The notes: a model not told the origin generated them from the letters alone. A stretch of 64,000 bases of DNA from Streptomyces novaecaesareae (GCF_000716875.1 NZ_JNWQ01000026.1:1-64000); one strand, 5' to 3'. Counted from the stretch's first letter, positions 34,196 to 42,790 are shown. Numbers and translations are program-made.

Positions 34196-35770
34196 TTACC
34201 GGTACTCGGCCAGTCGCCGGCCCAGGCCCCGCAGCGCGGCGGCCGCCGCCACCAGGCCGAGCAGCGCGGCCGCCACGGCGGTGGTGCGCAGGTCCCCGCC
34301 GGTGCCCCCGGCGGCCTGCGTGAAGCGGTCCTGCTCGATGTCGGCGGCCCGGGCGAGCGCCTTGTCGGTGGCGCCGAAGGCGGCGTCGGCGGTGGCCGTG
34401 TCGGCCTTGGCCGTCACGGTCGCGTCCAGGGCGCCCTGGTAGTCGGCGTTGCCGGTCTCCAGCGCCCGGGCCGCGTCGTGCCGCCCGCGCCACACGTCGA
34501 ACTGCTTCGCCGCGTCCTGGACGCTCGCCTGGGCGGCCGAGGGCGCGAGCCGGACGGCCTGCGGGAGCGAGCCGTCGCTGCGGTCCGGCGGGAGGTCCTG
34601 GGCCCCGGCGAGGTGCGCGGTGGCCTTCGTCCACTGGTCGGCGTACTTGGTGGTCGAGCCGCGGGCGACGAAGTGCAGGTTCTCCGCCAGCCGGGCGGTC
34701 AGCACGTCGACCCGGGCGGAGTTGAGCGCCCGCAGCGGGGTGGCGCCCTCGCGCTCGCTCTGCTTGAGCGCCGAACTGATGGTCAGACCGGTGACGGTGA
34801 GCCAGAGCGCGCCCGCCAGGACGGCGGCCGTGGCGCCCAGCAGCCCGATGTTGAACACCCGGTTGGTGCGGCGGAACAGCGTCAGCTGCACCCAGGCCAG
34901 CGCCGCCAGGGTGACCGCCGCCAGGCCGTACGCCGCCCACGGCACCGACTTGGCAGCGGCGTAGTCGTCCGCCAGCTCCTGGTTCTCGACGGCGGCCAGT
35001 TCGGCGGCGGTCGGCAGCAGGACGGTCTGCATCTGCTCGGAGGCGTACCGCAGGTAGGCGCCGCCGAGCGGGATGCCCTGCCGGTTGTCGGCCCGGGCGG
35101 TCTCCACCAGCCCGGCGTACACCGGGAGTTGCTGGTTCAGCCGGGCGAGTGAGTCCTGCGCGGGGGAGGTCGAGGTGGTCCGGGCGGCGGCCTGGGCGAC
35201 GAGCTTGGCGGCCGTGGCCAGGTCCTGTTCGTAGCGGTCCCGGACCTCCTTCGGCTCCGCCCCCGCCAGCAGGAAGCCGGTCGCCGCGGTGGTGGCGGCG
35301 TCGGCCAGGTTGCGGTGGATCTCGGCGGCGTCCCGGCTGAGCGGCTGGCTGTACGAGACCACCCGGTCGGCGGCCTGCGCCCTGGTCTCCAACTGCCAGG
35401 CGGTGAGCCCGCCGAAGGCCACCGTCAGCACCGTGAGTACCACCCCGGCCAGCCGCAGCCGGCCGGGCGCCGTACGGGTGGCCTGCGCGAGCCGGGCCCG
35501 CACACCGGTGGTCACGGCGGCCCCGGGGCGCCGGGCGGGCGCCCCGCCGGGTCTGGGTGCCGCGAGGGTGCCGGAGTTCGCGAGGGTGCCGGACTTCGCG
35601 AGCGGTGCCGGCGCGGTGGCGGGCGGCATGACTGCTGTGCCCGGGGTGCCCGGTGGTCCCGATGCGCCGGGCGTGCCCGGTGCGCCCGCGCTCCGGGGCG
35701 TCGCCGGCGGGCCGTTCGGCCGTGCCGGGATCGGGGCGCCCGGTGCGCCGTTGCCTACTGGTGTCGCCAC
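34196..35770 (-). CDS. GlnX-like four-helix transmembrane sensor
   Basis: This 524-residue membrane protein has a Pro/Gly/Ala-rich cytosolic lead of about 95 residues, TM1 (LAGVVLTVLTVAFGGLTAW), an extracellular helical bundle, TM2 and TM3 (WAAYGLAAVTLAALAWVQL, IGLLGATAAVLAGALWLTV), a second extracellular helical bundle, and TM4 near the C-terminus (TTAVAAALLGLVAAAAAL). That is the topology of mycobacterial GlnX, which couples GlnH to PknG. It begins the operon. A GTG at 35770 is preferred over the ATG at 35779 because GGGGAGG would otherwise touch the start codon. GlnH-like follows after 22 bp. Confidence 0.85.
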   Translation of the reverse strand: MATPVGNGAPGAPIPARPNGPPATPRSAGAPGTPGASGPPGTPGTAVMPPATAPAPLAKSGTLANSGTLAAPRPGGAPARRPGAAVTTGVRARLAQATRTAPGRLRLAGVVLTVLTVAFGGLTAWQLETRAQAADRVVSYSQPLSRDAAEIHRNLADAATTAATGFLLAGAEPKEVRDRYEQDLATAAKLVAQAAARTTSTSPAQDSLARLNQQLPVYAGLVETARADNRQGIPLGGAYLRYASEQMQTVLLPTAAELAAVENQELADDYAAAKSVPWAAYGLAAVTLAALAWVQLTLFRRTNRVFNIGLLGATAAVLAGALWLTVTGLTISSALKQSEREGATPLRALNSARVDVLTARLAENLHFVARGSTTKYADQWTKATAHLAGAQDLPPDRSDGSLPQAVRLAPSAAQASVQDAAKQFDVWRGRHDAARALETGNADYQGALDATVTAKADTATADAAFGATDKALARAADIEQDRFTQAAGGTGGDLRTTAVAAALLGLVAAAAALRGLGRRLAEYR

Positions 35771-36068
35771 CCGCCTCATCCTCCCCTGGAGCCGAACCCG
35801 TTCCCCGGGGCCCGGCCGATGGCAGCAGTATGGCCGTGACTCCCCCCGGCCACACCCGACTTGCGCCGATCTTGAGCATGTCGTGCACGGTTTCCGCACG
35901 CCCCTCCACGAGCCGGCCCGGCCCCGTACGCAGAGACGGCGGAGAGATGGCGAACCGTCCGACGCGGGCCGTACCCTACGCGGTTCCGCGCCATGTGCGG
36001 AGTGCGGGGGTCCGTTTGTGGGCGCGCGCTCCCGGGTGCGGCAGCCCCTCGCTCCGTACGATGGGCCC

Positions 36069-36644
36069 ATGCGCCTGCTTGGAAAGATCTCGTCCGACCG
36101 CCCGCTGCTCGTCGTCGCCGTCCGCGAGGAAGCCGCCCACCTCGGCGACGCGCTGCCCGTGCTGCTCACCGGGATGGGGAAGGTCAACGCCGCCGCCGCG
36201 CTCGCCACCGTCCTCGCCCAGGGCGAGAAGCCCTCCGAGGTGATCAACCTCGGTACGGCGGGAGCGCTGCGCCCCGGCTGGGAGGGCACCCACCACGTCG
36301 TCCAGGTGATCCAGCACGACATCGACACCGCCGCCCTGCACGCGCTCACCGGCCGCCAGTACGGCGCCCCGCTGGTGATCGGCAAGGGCGACGGGCCGGT
36401 GCTGGCCACCGGGGACCTGTTCGTCTCCGACCCGGCGGCCCGCGACCGGCTCGCCGAGCACGCCGACCTGGTCGACATGGAGGGCTACGCCGTCGCCACC
36501 GTCGCCCACCGGGCCGGGGTGCCGGTGCGGCTGGTCAAGCACGTCAGCGACGAGGCCGGGGAGGGGGCGGCGCACACCTGGCGGGAGTCGGTCGACGACT
36601 GCGCCCGGCACCTCGCCGACTGGGTTGCCGCACAAGGGTGGTGA
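36069..36644 (+). CDS. Nucleosidase of the PNP_UDP_1 (MTA/SAH nucleosidase-like) family
   Basis: This 191-residue enzyme belongs to the nucleoside phosphorylase/hydrolase fold. LLTGMGKVNAAAAL near the start, EVINLGTAGAL, and VDMEGYAVATVAHRAGVPVRLVKHVSDEA, which carries the ribose-binding MEG and the catalytic Asp, match 5'-methylthioadenosine/SAH nucleosidase-like proteins. It is shorter than MtnN (about 230). The exact base specificity is unsure. It is divergent from the GlnX-like gene and is followed after 52 bp by the DinB gene in the same direction. Confidence 0.88.
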   Translation: MRLLGKISSDRPLLVVAVREEAAHLGDALPVLLTGMGKVNAAAALATVLAQGEKPSEVINLGTAGALRPGWEGTHHVVQVIQHDIDTAALHALTGRQYGAPLVIGKGDGPVLATGDLFVSDPAARDRLAEHADLVDMEGYAVATVAHRAGVPVRLVKHVSDEAGEGAAHTWRESVDDCARHLADWVAAQGW

Positions 36645-36696
36645 CGGTGCGTCGAATTCGGTTCTCCGGTGCGGCGAAGCTGGCTAGGGTGGCGCG

Positions 36697-37215
36697 GTGA
36701 CCCAGAACACCGAGCCGAGCAAGCTCTCCGACACCCGGCCGCCGAGCCTGAACGCGGACGAGCCGACCACCCTGCTGGCCTTCCTCGACTACCTGCGCGA
36801 CGGGGTGATCGCCAAGGTCGACGGGCTCTCCGACGAGGACGCCCGGCGGCCCGGCGTCGCCTCCGGCACCAGCCTGCTGTGGCTGGTCCGGCACCTGACC
36901 GCGGTCGAGCACAACTGGTTCGCCTGGGCCTACCAGGGCGAGCCCGAGGGACCGTACGACGTGGACCGGGCCCCGCTGGACGGCGTGACCGTGGCCGGGC
37001 AGGTCGCCGCCTACCGGGAGGCGATCGCGCGGTCCAACGCGGTGGCGGCCGCCGCCCCGGACCTCGACCGGCCGGGCGTGCGCTCGCTGCGGCCGGACGT
37101 CGCCGAGGGGCCGTCGCTGCGCTGGGTGCTGGTCCACATGATCGAGGAGACCGGGCGGCACGCCGGGCACGCGGACATCATCCGCGAGCAGCTGGACGGC
37201 GCGGTCGGGCGCTGA
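36697..37215 (+). CDS. DinB/DUF664 family putative metal-dependent protein
   Basis: This 172-residue four-helix-bundle protein belongs to the DUF664 branch of the DinB/YfiT superfamily, widespread in Streptomyces. Three metal-ligand histidines are visible: one in LVRHLTAVEHNWF and two in VHMIEETGRHAGHADIIRE. Actinomycete members include mycothiol-dependent transferases, so a thiol-transferase role is possible but not shown. The GTG at 36697 begins the typical sequence. It lies behind the nucleosidase and converges on the ECF41 sigma gene with a hairpin terminator between. Confidence 0.92.
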   Translation: MTQNTEPSKLSDTRPPSLNADEPTTLLAFLDYLRDGVIAKVDGLSDEDARRPGVASGTSLLWLVRHLTAVEHNWFAWAYQGEPEGPYDVDRAPLDGVTVAGQVAAYREAIARSNAVAAAAPDLDRPGVRSLRPDVAEGPSLRWVLVHMIEETGRHAGHADIIREQLDGAVGR

Positions 37216-37265
37216 CGGCCGCCGAAGGCTGTTGACGGCGGTCGGGGGCGGTCGGAGGCGGTCGG

Positions 37266-37293
37266 GGGTGGGAAGGCGGTTGCCTTCCCACCC
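37266..37293. terminator. Hairpin terminator between DinB and sigma genes
   Basis: A perfect 12-bp stem (37266-37277 with 37282-37293) closes a GGTT loop between convergent genes; no U-tract. Confidence 0.88.
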
Positions 37294-37320
37294 CGCTCCG
37301 TCCTCGCCCCCTGACCGGCC

Positions 37321-38262
37321 CTACCGGTCCCGGAAGTCCGAGAGGTCCAGCGCGGCCAGCCGCTCGGGGTCGGTGAGCACGTCGATCGCGACGATCGCGC
37401 CGTCCACGACGGTGAACGCCATGATCGACAGCGCCCGGCCGTTGTCGCCGATCACCACGGCGCCCGCGGTGCCGTTGACCAGCGCCGGACGGGCGAACGG
37501 CGACAGCGTGCCCCACAGCACCGCCTGACCGGCCACCGTGGCGGCACCCGAGAGCACCACCGTGTGCCGGGCCATCACCGCCCCGCCGTCCGAGCGCAGC
37601 ACCACGTCCGGGTCGAGCACGGCGACCAGCGCGTCCAGGTCCCCGTTGCGGGCGGCGGCGAAGAAGGCGTCCACCGCCAGCCGCTGCCGGCCCAGGTCCG
37701 GATCCGGCGCGGGCGCCTGCCCCTGCACCTTGCGGCGGGCCCGGCTGGCCAGCTGGCGGGTGGCGGCCGCGGTCTTCTCGATCAGCGGCGCGATCTCGTC
37801 GAAGGGCACGGCGAACAGGTCGTGCAGCACGAAGGCCACCCGCTCGGCCGGCGACAGCGACTCCATCACCACCATCAGCGCCAGCCCGACCGAGTCCGCG
37901 AGCATCACCTCCTGCTCCGGGTCCACCACACCCTCACGCCGCAGCAGCGGGTCCGGGATGCGCGGCGGGCCCGGCTCGCCGCCCGGCCCGGCCGGCTCCA
38001 GCGGCTCCTCGCGGCGCAGGGCGCGGGCGCGCAGCAGGTTCAGGCAGACCCGCGAGACCACCGTGGTCAGCCAGCCGCCGAGGTTCTCCACCCCGGCGGT
38101 GTCGGAGCGGTCGTAGCGCAGCCAGGCCTCCTGGAGGGCGTCCTCCGCCTCGCTGATCGAGCCGAGCATCCGGTACGCGACCGCGCGCAGGTGCGGGCGC
38201 TGCTCCTCGAAGAGCGCAGCACGCGCGGCTCTCTCGTCCTTCTCGTGCACCGAGTCGTCCAC
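37321..38262 (-). CDS. ECF41-family sigma factor with SnoaL-like C-terminal domain (SigJ type)
   Basis: This 313-residue sigma factor has sigma-2 (LRAVAYRMLGSISEAEDALQ) and sigma-4 (LSPAERVAFVLHDLF, FDEIAPLI) regions, then a SnoaL-like domain of about 110 residues. ECF41 sigma factors carry this fused domain instead of an anti-sigma factor; its DGGGR and NPDKL motifs control activity. Here they read RSDGGAVMARH and VLTDPERLAAL, close matches. ECF41 genes are usually next to oxidoreductase/epimerase-type (COE) genes, and an NmrA-like epimerase gene is divergent here with an ECF41-like promoter. The GTG at 38262 abuts that promoter. Confidence 0.95.
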   Translation of the reverse strand: MDDSVHEKDERAARAALFEEQRPHLRAVAYRMLGSISEAEDALQEAWLRYDRSDTAGVENLGGWLTTVVSRVCLNLLRARALRREEPLEPAGPGGEPGPPRIPDPLLRREGVVDPEQEVMLADSVGLALMVVMESLSPAERVAFVLHDLFAVPFDEIAPLIEKTAAATRQLASRARRKVQGQAPAPDPDLGRQRLAVDAFFAAARNGDLDALVAVLDPDVVLRSDGGAVMARHTVVLSGAATVAGQAVLWGTLSPFARPALVNGTAGAVVIGDNGRALSIMAFTVVDGAIVAIDVLTDPERLAALDLSDFRDR

Positions 38263-38263
38263 G

Positions 38264-38290
38264 TGTCACATTCCTTCGTCGCCGGGGGTC
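38264..38290 (+). promoter_or_regulatory. ECF41-type promoter TGTCACA-N16-GGTC
   Basis: TGTCACA at 38264-38270 exactly matches the known ECF41 -35 element, and GGTC at 38287-38290, exactly 16 bp further, differs by one base from the -10 CGTC. It points to the NmrA-like gene, starting 76 bp downstream of the -10. The -35 begins one base past the start codon of the sigma gene itself. Confidence 0.8.
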
Positions 38291-38321
38291 AGAGCAGCAG
38301 GAGCCACCCAACAACGGCTGC

Positions 38322-38344
38322 GGCGGGGAGATCAACTCCCCGCC
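38322..38344 (+). promoter_or_regulatory. 5' leader hairpin of the NmrA-like gene
   Basis: A perfect 9-bp stem (38322-38330 with 38336-38344) closes a 5-base loop in the predicted leader, 22 bp before the GTG start. It could affect translation or mRNA stability. Confidence 0.6.
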
Positions 38345-38365
38345 CGGGACGAACCGGAGACGATC

Positions 38366-39148
38366 GTGACGAACAACCCCGTGCTTGTGACCGGCGGCAC
38401 CGGCACCCTCGGCAAGCAGGTCGTACCGCTGCTGCGTGCGGCCGGGCGGCCGGTGCGCGTGCTCAGCCGCCAGGAGCGCACCGGCGCCGACGGCGTGGCG
38501 TACGTGCGCGGCGACCTGCTCGGCGACCCGGCCGAGGCGGCCGCCCGGCTGGACGAGGCGCTGGCCGGCGTGCACACCGTGCTGCACCTCGCGGGCGGCC
38601 CCAAGGGCGACGACGACGCCACCCGCCTGCTGGTCGCCGCCGCGCAGCGGGCCGGGGTGCGGCACCTGCTGTACATCTCGGTGATCGGCGCCGACCGGAT
38701 CCCGCTCGGCTACTTCCGGGCCAAGCACGCCGCTGAGGAGGCGGTGGCCGGCTCGGGCCTGCCGTACACGATCCTGCGCGCCGCGCAGTTCCACGACCTG
38801 GCGTTCACGGTGGTCGAGAAGATGGCGAAGCTGCCGGTCGTGCCGGCGCCCGGCGGGGTCCGCTGGCAGCCCGTGGACGTGCGCGAAGTCGCCGCCCGGC
38901 TGGTCGAGTTGGCGCTGGACGAGCCGGCCGGGATGGTGCCCGACCTGGCCGGGCCCGCGGTGTACGAGATGGGCGAGCTGACCAGGCGGTACCTGGCGGC
39001 GCGCGGCCGCAGCCGTCGGCAGCTGCCGGTACGGGTGCCCGGCAAGGTCGGGCGCGCCTACCGGGCGGGGGAGAACCTGACCCTGGCCGGCGCGGAGCTC
39101 GGGCGGCGGACCTGGGAGGAGTTCCTGGCGGAGCGGCTCGCGGCCTGA
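38366..39148 (+). CDS. NmrA-like NAD(P)-binding oxidoreductase/epimerase (ECF41 target)
   Basis: This 260-residue atypical short-chain dehydrogenase has the dinucleotide fold VLVTGGTGTLGKQVVPLLRA at residues 6-25 and an NmrA-like pattern (HLLYISVIGADRIPLGYFRAKHAAEE; LPYTILRAAQFHDL). The catalytic Tyr-x-x-x-Lys of classical SDRs appears as YFRAK. It is the divergent partner of the ECF41 sigma gene, where family members are the regular target. Its natural substrate is unknown. The start GTG follows CGGAGA. Confidence 0.92.
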   Translation: MTNNPVLVTGGTGTLGKQVVPLLRAAGRPVRVLSRQERTGADGVAYVRGDLLGDPAEAAARLDEALAGVHTVLHLAGGPKGDDDATRLLVAAAQRAGVRHLLYISVIGADRIPLGYFRAKHAAEEAVAGSGLPYTILRAAQFHDLAFTVVEKMAKLPVVPAPGGVRWQPVDVREVAARLVELALDEPAGMVPDLAGPAVYEMGELTRRYLAARGRSRRQLPVRVPGKVGRAYRAGENLTLAGAELGRRTWEEFLAERLAA

Positions 39149-39237
39149 GCGGCCTTCGGGGGTGGTGGGCCGGGTCGGGAGGCTGGGTCGCGTCCGGGGC
39201 GGTGGGCCTGTCGGCGGTGCGTCGTAGGGTGGCCGCC

Positions 39238-39783
39238 ATGTCCCTCCTCGACGCGATCCGCGCCAGCCCCGACGCCCTCGACCACCTGCTCTGGCACGGG
39301 GACTTCGACCCCACCCTCACCTACGAGCACGTGGAGGAGGTCGTGCTCGCCTCCGGTGCGCCGCTGGAGCGGGTGGCCAAGGACGGCGCGGGCGGCACCT
39401 TCTTCCTGTGCGGCGAGGGCGGCGAGGAGCGGCCCGTGCTGTACGCCGACTCCGAGGGCGGCGCGGCCCTGCTGGCCGTCGGCGTGCCGGAGCTGGTCCA
39501 GCTGCTGCTGGTCCTGCCGTGGTGGCGGGACTGCCGTCGGCTGACGGCGGAGGAGAGCGCGGAGGCGGCCGAGGAGCACCTGGAGATGGCCGAGGAGTCC
39601 CTGGAACGCGAGCTCGACCTGCCCGCCGAGCGGGACGCGGTCGCCGCCGCCCTCGGCCTCGAAGTCCCCTCGGAGGCCGAGGCGCTGGCGCGGCTGCGGG
39701 AGGTCGCGTTCGGCCTCGGGCCCTCGTTCGTGCTGCTCAACGCCGAGGAGGGCTGCGCGTACGAGCCGTTGTTCCGGGCGTAG
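39238..39783 (+). CDS. Hypothetical acidic protein
   Basis: I recognise no family. The 181-residue soluble protein is acidic, with a Glu-rich helix in the middle (EESAEAAEEHLEMAEESLERELDL). N-terminal MSLLDAIRASPDALDHLLW and central PVLYADSEGGAALLAVGVPELVQLLLVLPWWRD suggest a compact alpha/beta fold with a hydrophobic core. The ATG at 39238 is the clear start. It is preceded by the NmrA-like gene (89-bp gap) and converges on the isochorismatase gene. SMI1/KNR4-like (SUKH) proteins have a similar look, but no defining motif is seen. Confidence 0.8.
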   Translation: MSLLDAIRASPDALDHLLWHGDFDPTLTYEHVEEVVLASGAPLERVAKDGAGGTFFLCGEGGEERPVLYADSEGGAALLAVGVPELVQLLLVLPWWRDCRRLTAEESAEAAEEHLEMAEESLERELDLPAERDAVAAALGLEVPSEAEALARLREVAFGLGPSFVLLNAEEGCAYEPLFRA

Positions 39784-39817
39784 CCGGTCGGGGCTCGGGC
39801 GTCGGGGTGTTGGCCGT

Positions 39818-40414
39818 TCAGGCCTTGGCGGCGGCGAGGACCTTCTCCGTCGTCACCACCTTGGCGAACCGCATCGCGTGCAGCACCGTGGCCGTGGCGC
39901 GGGCGAGTTCGGTGGCGGGGAGGGTGGTGCCGTCGGGGCCGGTCATGTCGAAGGCGTGCATGGCGTCGGTGGGGAAGATCGCGTCGTAGCCGAGGTTGCC
40001 GGCCATCCGCGCGGTGGTCTCGTTGCACACGTTGGTGATGATCCCGGTGACCACCAGCTGGCGGGCGCCGCGCTCCTGCAGCCAGGCGTGCAGGTCGGGG
40101 GTGCCGTAGAAGGCGCTGTTGACGGTCTTGGTGATGTGCAGCGCCGGGGTGACGTCGGCGACGAAGTCCTTCAGCTCGTACCCCGGCGTGCCCTCGGCCA
40201 GCGGCCCGGCCTTGGAGGCGTGCTGCACGGTGACGATCGGCCGGCCGGTGGCCTGCCAGGCGGTGATCAGCTCGGCCATCCGCTGCTCGGCCTGCGGGTT
40301 GTCGCGCGGGCCCCAGAACTCGTGGTCCTCGAAGCCCTTCTGGACGTCGATGAGCAGCAGGACGGCGTCGGAGTCGAGGGTGAGCGGGGCGTCGAAGGCA
40401 TCGGTGTTCGTCAT
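39818..40414 (-). CDS. Isochorismatase-family cysteine hydrolase
   Basis: This 198-residue hydrolase has the catalytic triad of the family: Asp in VLLLIDVQKGFE, Lys in TKTVNSAFYGT and Cys in VVTGIITNVCNETTARM. Members hydrolyse isochorismate, nicotinamide or other amides and imides. Here the absence of a menaquinone or siderophore context leaves the substrate open. Divergent from it at 40500 is a GlxA-type AraC regulator with a DJ-1/PfpI domain, an arrangement that suggests the regulator controls it. The ATG at 40414 is the start. Confidence 0.92.
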   Translation of the reverse strand: MTNTDAFDAPLTLDSDAVLLLIDVQKGFEDHEFWGPRDNPQAEQRMAELITAWQATGRPIVTVQHASKAGPLAEGTPGYELKDFVADVTPALHITKTVNSAFYGTPDLHAWLQERGARQLVVTGIITNVCNETTARMAGNLGYDAIFPTDAMHAFDMTGPDGTTLPATELARATATVLHAMRFAKVVTTEKVLAAAKA

Positions 40415-40474
40415 GCGTCCATCGTGCTGGTCCGCGCGCCGGCGCCGTGATGGGCAGAGAAGCCACCCATCGAG

Positions 40475-40501
40475 AGATTCCTGCCATAGATTTCCTGCCA
40501 T
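40475..40501. repeat. 13/14-bp direct repeat ending at the AraC-type start codon
   Basis: agattcctgccat (40475-40487) is followed at once by agatttcctgccat (40488-40501); the second copy contains the AT of the ATG start. The duplication doubles the ribosome-binding region. Confidence 0.8.
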
Positions 40502-41462
40502 GCGAACCGTGGGTTGCCTGATCTTCGACGGTGTCCGGGCCTTCGACTACGCCGTGATCGGCGAGGTGTGGGCCAACCGCGCCTCCCGGCCCGGGCTGCC
40601 CGCCTTCGACCTGCGGGTCTGCGGGCCGGACGGCGCCCGGGTCCGGCTGGGCGGCGGGCTGGAGCGCGTCCCCGACCTCGGAACGGCCGCTCTGGCCGAC
40701 TGCGACCTGGTCGTGGTCCCGGGCGTCGAGGACCCGGGCGCCGCCCGCGACCCCGCCGTCCTCGCCGCCCTGCGGGCCGTCCGCGCCAGGGGCGTGCCCA
40801 TCGCCTCCCTCTGCGCGGGCGCCTTCGTCCTCGCCGAGGCCGGCCTGCTCGACGGCCGCGAGGCCACCACCCACTGGGCCGTCGCGCCCGAACTCGCCCG
40901 CCGCTTCCCGGCGGTGACCGTCCGCCCCGAGGTGCTCTTCACCGGCGGGGACGGCCTCTGGACCTCGGCCGGCGTGGCGGCCGGCATCGACCTCTGCCTC
41001 CACCTCGTCCGCACCGCGCACGGTCAGCAGGCCGCCGCCACCATCGCCCGCGCCATGGTCACCGCGCCCTTCCGGGCCGGCGGCCAGGCCCAGTTCATCC
41101 CCTCCCCGGTGCCGGCCCCCACCGCCGACGATCCCCTTTCCCGGGTCCGCGCCGAGGTCCTCGCCTCCCTGGACGCCCCCTGGAGCGTCCCCCGGATGGC
41201 CGCGGCCGCCCTGATGTCCGAGCGCAGCTTTGCTCGTCACTTCACCGCCGCCACCGGCACCACCCCGGTGCGCTGGCTCCTCGACCAGCGGATCCTCACC
41301 GCCCAGCGCCTCCTGGAGGAGACCGACCTGCCCGTCGACACCGTCGCCACCCACTGCGGCTTCAGCTCGGCCGTGTCCCTCCGCCCGGTCTTCACCGCCC
41401 GCGTCGGCCTCGCGCCCCGCGAGTACCGCCGGGCGTTCCGGGGGCGGGAGGCGGAGGGTTAG
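40500..41462 (+). CDS. GlxA-type AraC family transcriptional regulator with DJ-1/PfpI domain
   Basis: This 320-residue regulator combines an N-terminal class I amidotransferase-like (DJ-1/PfpI) domain (VGCLIFDGVRAFDYAVIGEV; IASLCAGAFVLAEAGLLDGR with the nucleophile-elbow Cys; THW) and a C-terminal AraC DNA-binding domain with two HTH motifs (WSVPRMAAAALMSERSFARHF; LPVDTVATHCGFSSAVSLRPVF). It resembles the GlxA/FtrA group, which controls catabolism of small nitrogen compounds. It is divergent from an isochorismatase-family hydrolase and probably regulates it. Confidence 0.93.
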   Translation: MRTVGCLIFDGVRAFDYAVIGEVWANRASRPGLPAFDLRVCGPDGARVRLGGGLERVPDLGTAALADCDLVVVPGVEDPGAARDPAVLAALRAVRARGVPIASLCAGAFVLAEAGLLDGREATTHWAVAPELARRFPAVTVRPEVLFTGGDGLWTSAGVAAGIDLCLHLVRTAHGQQAAATIARAMVTAPFRAGGQAQFIPSPVPAPTADDPLSRVRAEVLASLDAPWSVPRMAAAALMSERSFARHFTAATGTTPVRWLLDQRILTAQRLLEETDLPVDTVATHCGFSSAVSLRPVFTARVGLAPREYRRAFRGREAEG

Positions 41463-41493
41463 CCGTGGGCCGGGGTCGCCGTGGGCCGGGGTC
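41462..41493. repeat. 16-bp direct repeat x2 (gccgtgggccggggtc) at the AraC-type stop
   Basis: The first unit starts on the last base of the TAG stop; degenerate copies (ggcgggccggggtc) continue to the convergent gene's stop at 41521. Confidence 0.88.
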
Positions 41494-41520
41494 GGCGGGC
41501 CGTTCGTCGGCGGGCCGGGG

Positions 41521-42615
41521 TCAGCGGACCGGGGTGCGCCGGACGACTGTGCCCTGGCCGTCCGCCTCCAGCATGGCGGTGCCCTCGGGGCCGCTCACGG
41601 CGACCGAGATGGTGAGGTCGCCGCCGATCCGGCTGACGGAGAGCAGCCAGGCCGGCGCGGAGTGGATGCCGAGGGTGGTCCTGGCCTCCTCGACCAGGGC
41701 GGGGAAGCGTTCGTAGGGCAGGGCGTCCACGTCGAACTGGAGGAACTGCGCACCGGGCGGGGAGGCGATCGACAGCAGGCGCTCCTGCACGACGAGGGTG
41801 AACGCCTGGTGCGTCTCCTTGTCCTTGGTGAGCAGGTTGACGGCCCGGCGCAGCTCGCCCTCGTCGAGGAAGGACTGCTCGGGGCCGAGGGAGACGGTGC
41901 CGGACATCGACGTCACGGTGGTGCTGGACCATGTCGAGGAGACCGACGGCTGCGCGGCGGCCGGCTGTGGCGCGGTGGGCTGCTCGTCGAACAGGTCCGC
42001 GCGGAACAGGAAGAGCACTGCCGCCACGGCGAGCAGCAGGCCCAGGAGTGCGGCGGCGCCGGAGGCGCAGCCCTCGGCGGGCGCGCGCACCGTGGTCGAC
42101 TCCGGCGCCGAGTCGAGGTGTGCGGTTGCCGCCCGCTCCTCCCAGTCCGGGGTCGGCTGCGGCACGATCCGCCCCTTCCACGGCCGGTCCGGCGGGTACT
42201 GGACCACCAGGATGTCGCGGGGCCGGTAGTCGGGGAGATTGACGAGGTTGATGCCCTGACTGATCTCGACGCGGAACGCGGGCTCGTCGTCCGGTGCCAC
42301 GGTGAGGTCGAAGTGCACCGGTATGTCGCCGGTCTCGCTGCCGCCGGCGCGCAGGCCCTCGATCATCGCGAGGGCCGTGCGGGGCACGACGGCCGCCTCC
42401 CGGGCGCGCCGGGGTGCGTCGGCCAGTTGGTAGAGCAGGGCGTAGACCACGGGCGCGACCAGGCCGGCGACGATCAGCGGTGTGCGTCCGATGATGATGC
42501 CGACGATGACCGTGGCCGGCGCCCCTCCGATCACGGTGCCCGTCAGGAAGTCGCGGGCGAGGGCGAGTACGGCCCGGTCCCGGGGCGTCGGCGGCGTGGT
42601 GGCGCTGATCGTCAT
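41521..42615 (-). CDS. Membrane-anchored protein of unknown function
   Basis: I recognise no named domain. The 364-residue protein has two N-terminal helices (FLTGTVIGGAPATVIVGIIIG, LIVAGLVAPVVYALLYQL), a cytosolic or extracytosolic domain of about 110 residues with VVQYPPDRPWKGRIVPQPTP, a third helix (GAAALLGLLLAVAAVLFLF), a Ser/Thr/Pro linker, and a C-terminal soluble domain (SFLDEGELRRAVNLLTKDK to the end). It stands alone between the convergent GlxA-type regulator and the acyl-CoA ligase; its ATG at 42615 has no strong ribosome site. Confidence 0.8.
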   Translation of the reverse strand: MTISATTPPTPRDRAVLALARDFLTGTVIGGAPATVIVGIIIGRTPLIVAGLVAPVVYALLYQLADAPRRAREAAVVPRTALAMIEGLRAGGSETGDIPVHFDLTVAPDDEPAFRVEISQGINLVNLPDYRPRDILVVQYPPDRPWKGRIVPQPTPDWEERAATAHLDSAPESTTVRAPAEGCASGAAALLGLLLAVAAVLFLFRADLFDEQPTAPQPAAAQPSVSSTWSSTTVTSMSGTVSLGPEQSFLDEGELRRAVNLLTKDKETHQAFTLVVQERLLSIASPPGAQFLQFDVDALPYERFPALVEEARTTLGIHSAPAWLLSVSRIGGDLTISVAVSGPEGTAMLEADGQGTVVRRTPVR

Positions 42616-42790
42616 GCGGGTGATTGTGCCGGGCCCGGGTGGCGGTCGGTAGGCCTTCGAACGACCTGCTGTGAATGGTCGAACTGGCGTGTGCCGCAGG
42701 GAAGTTACGGATCGGTGTCGGGGGCGGGGTGGCGGCCCTCAGCGCCGCCACCCCGTTGGCTTCTCGGCACGGGGGCCGTGGTTCGTTGAG

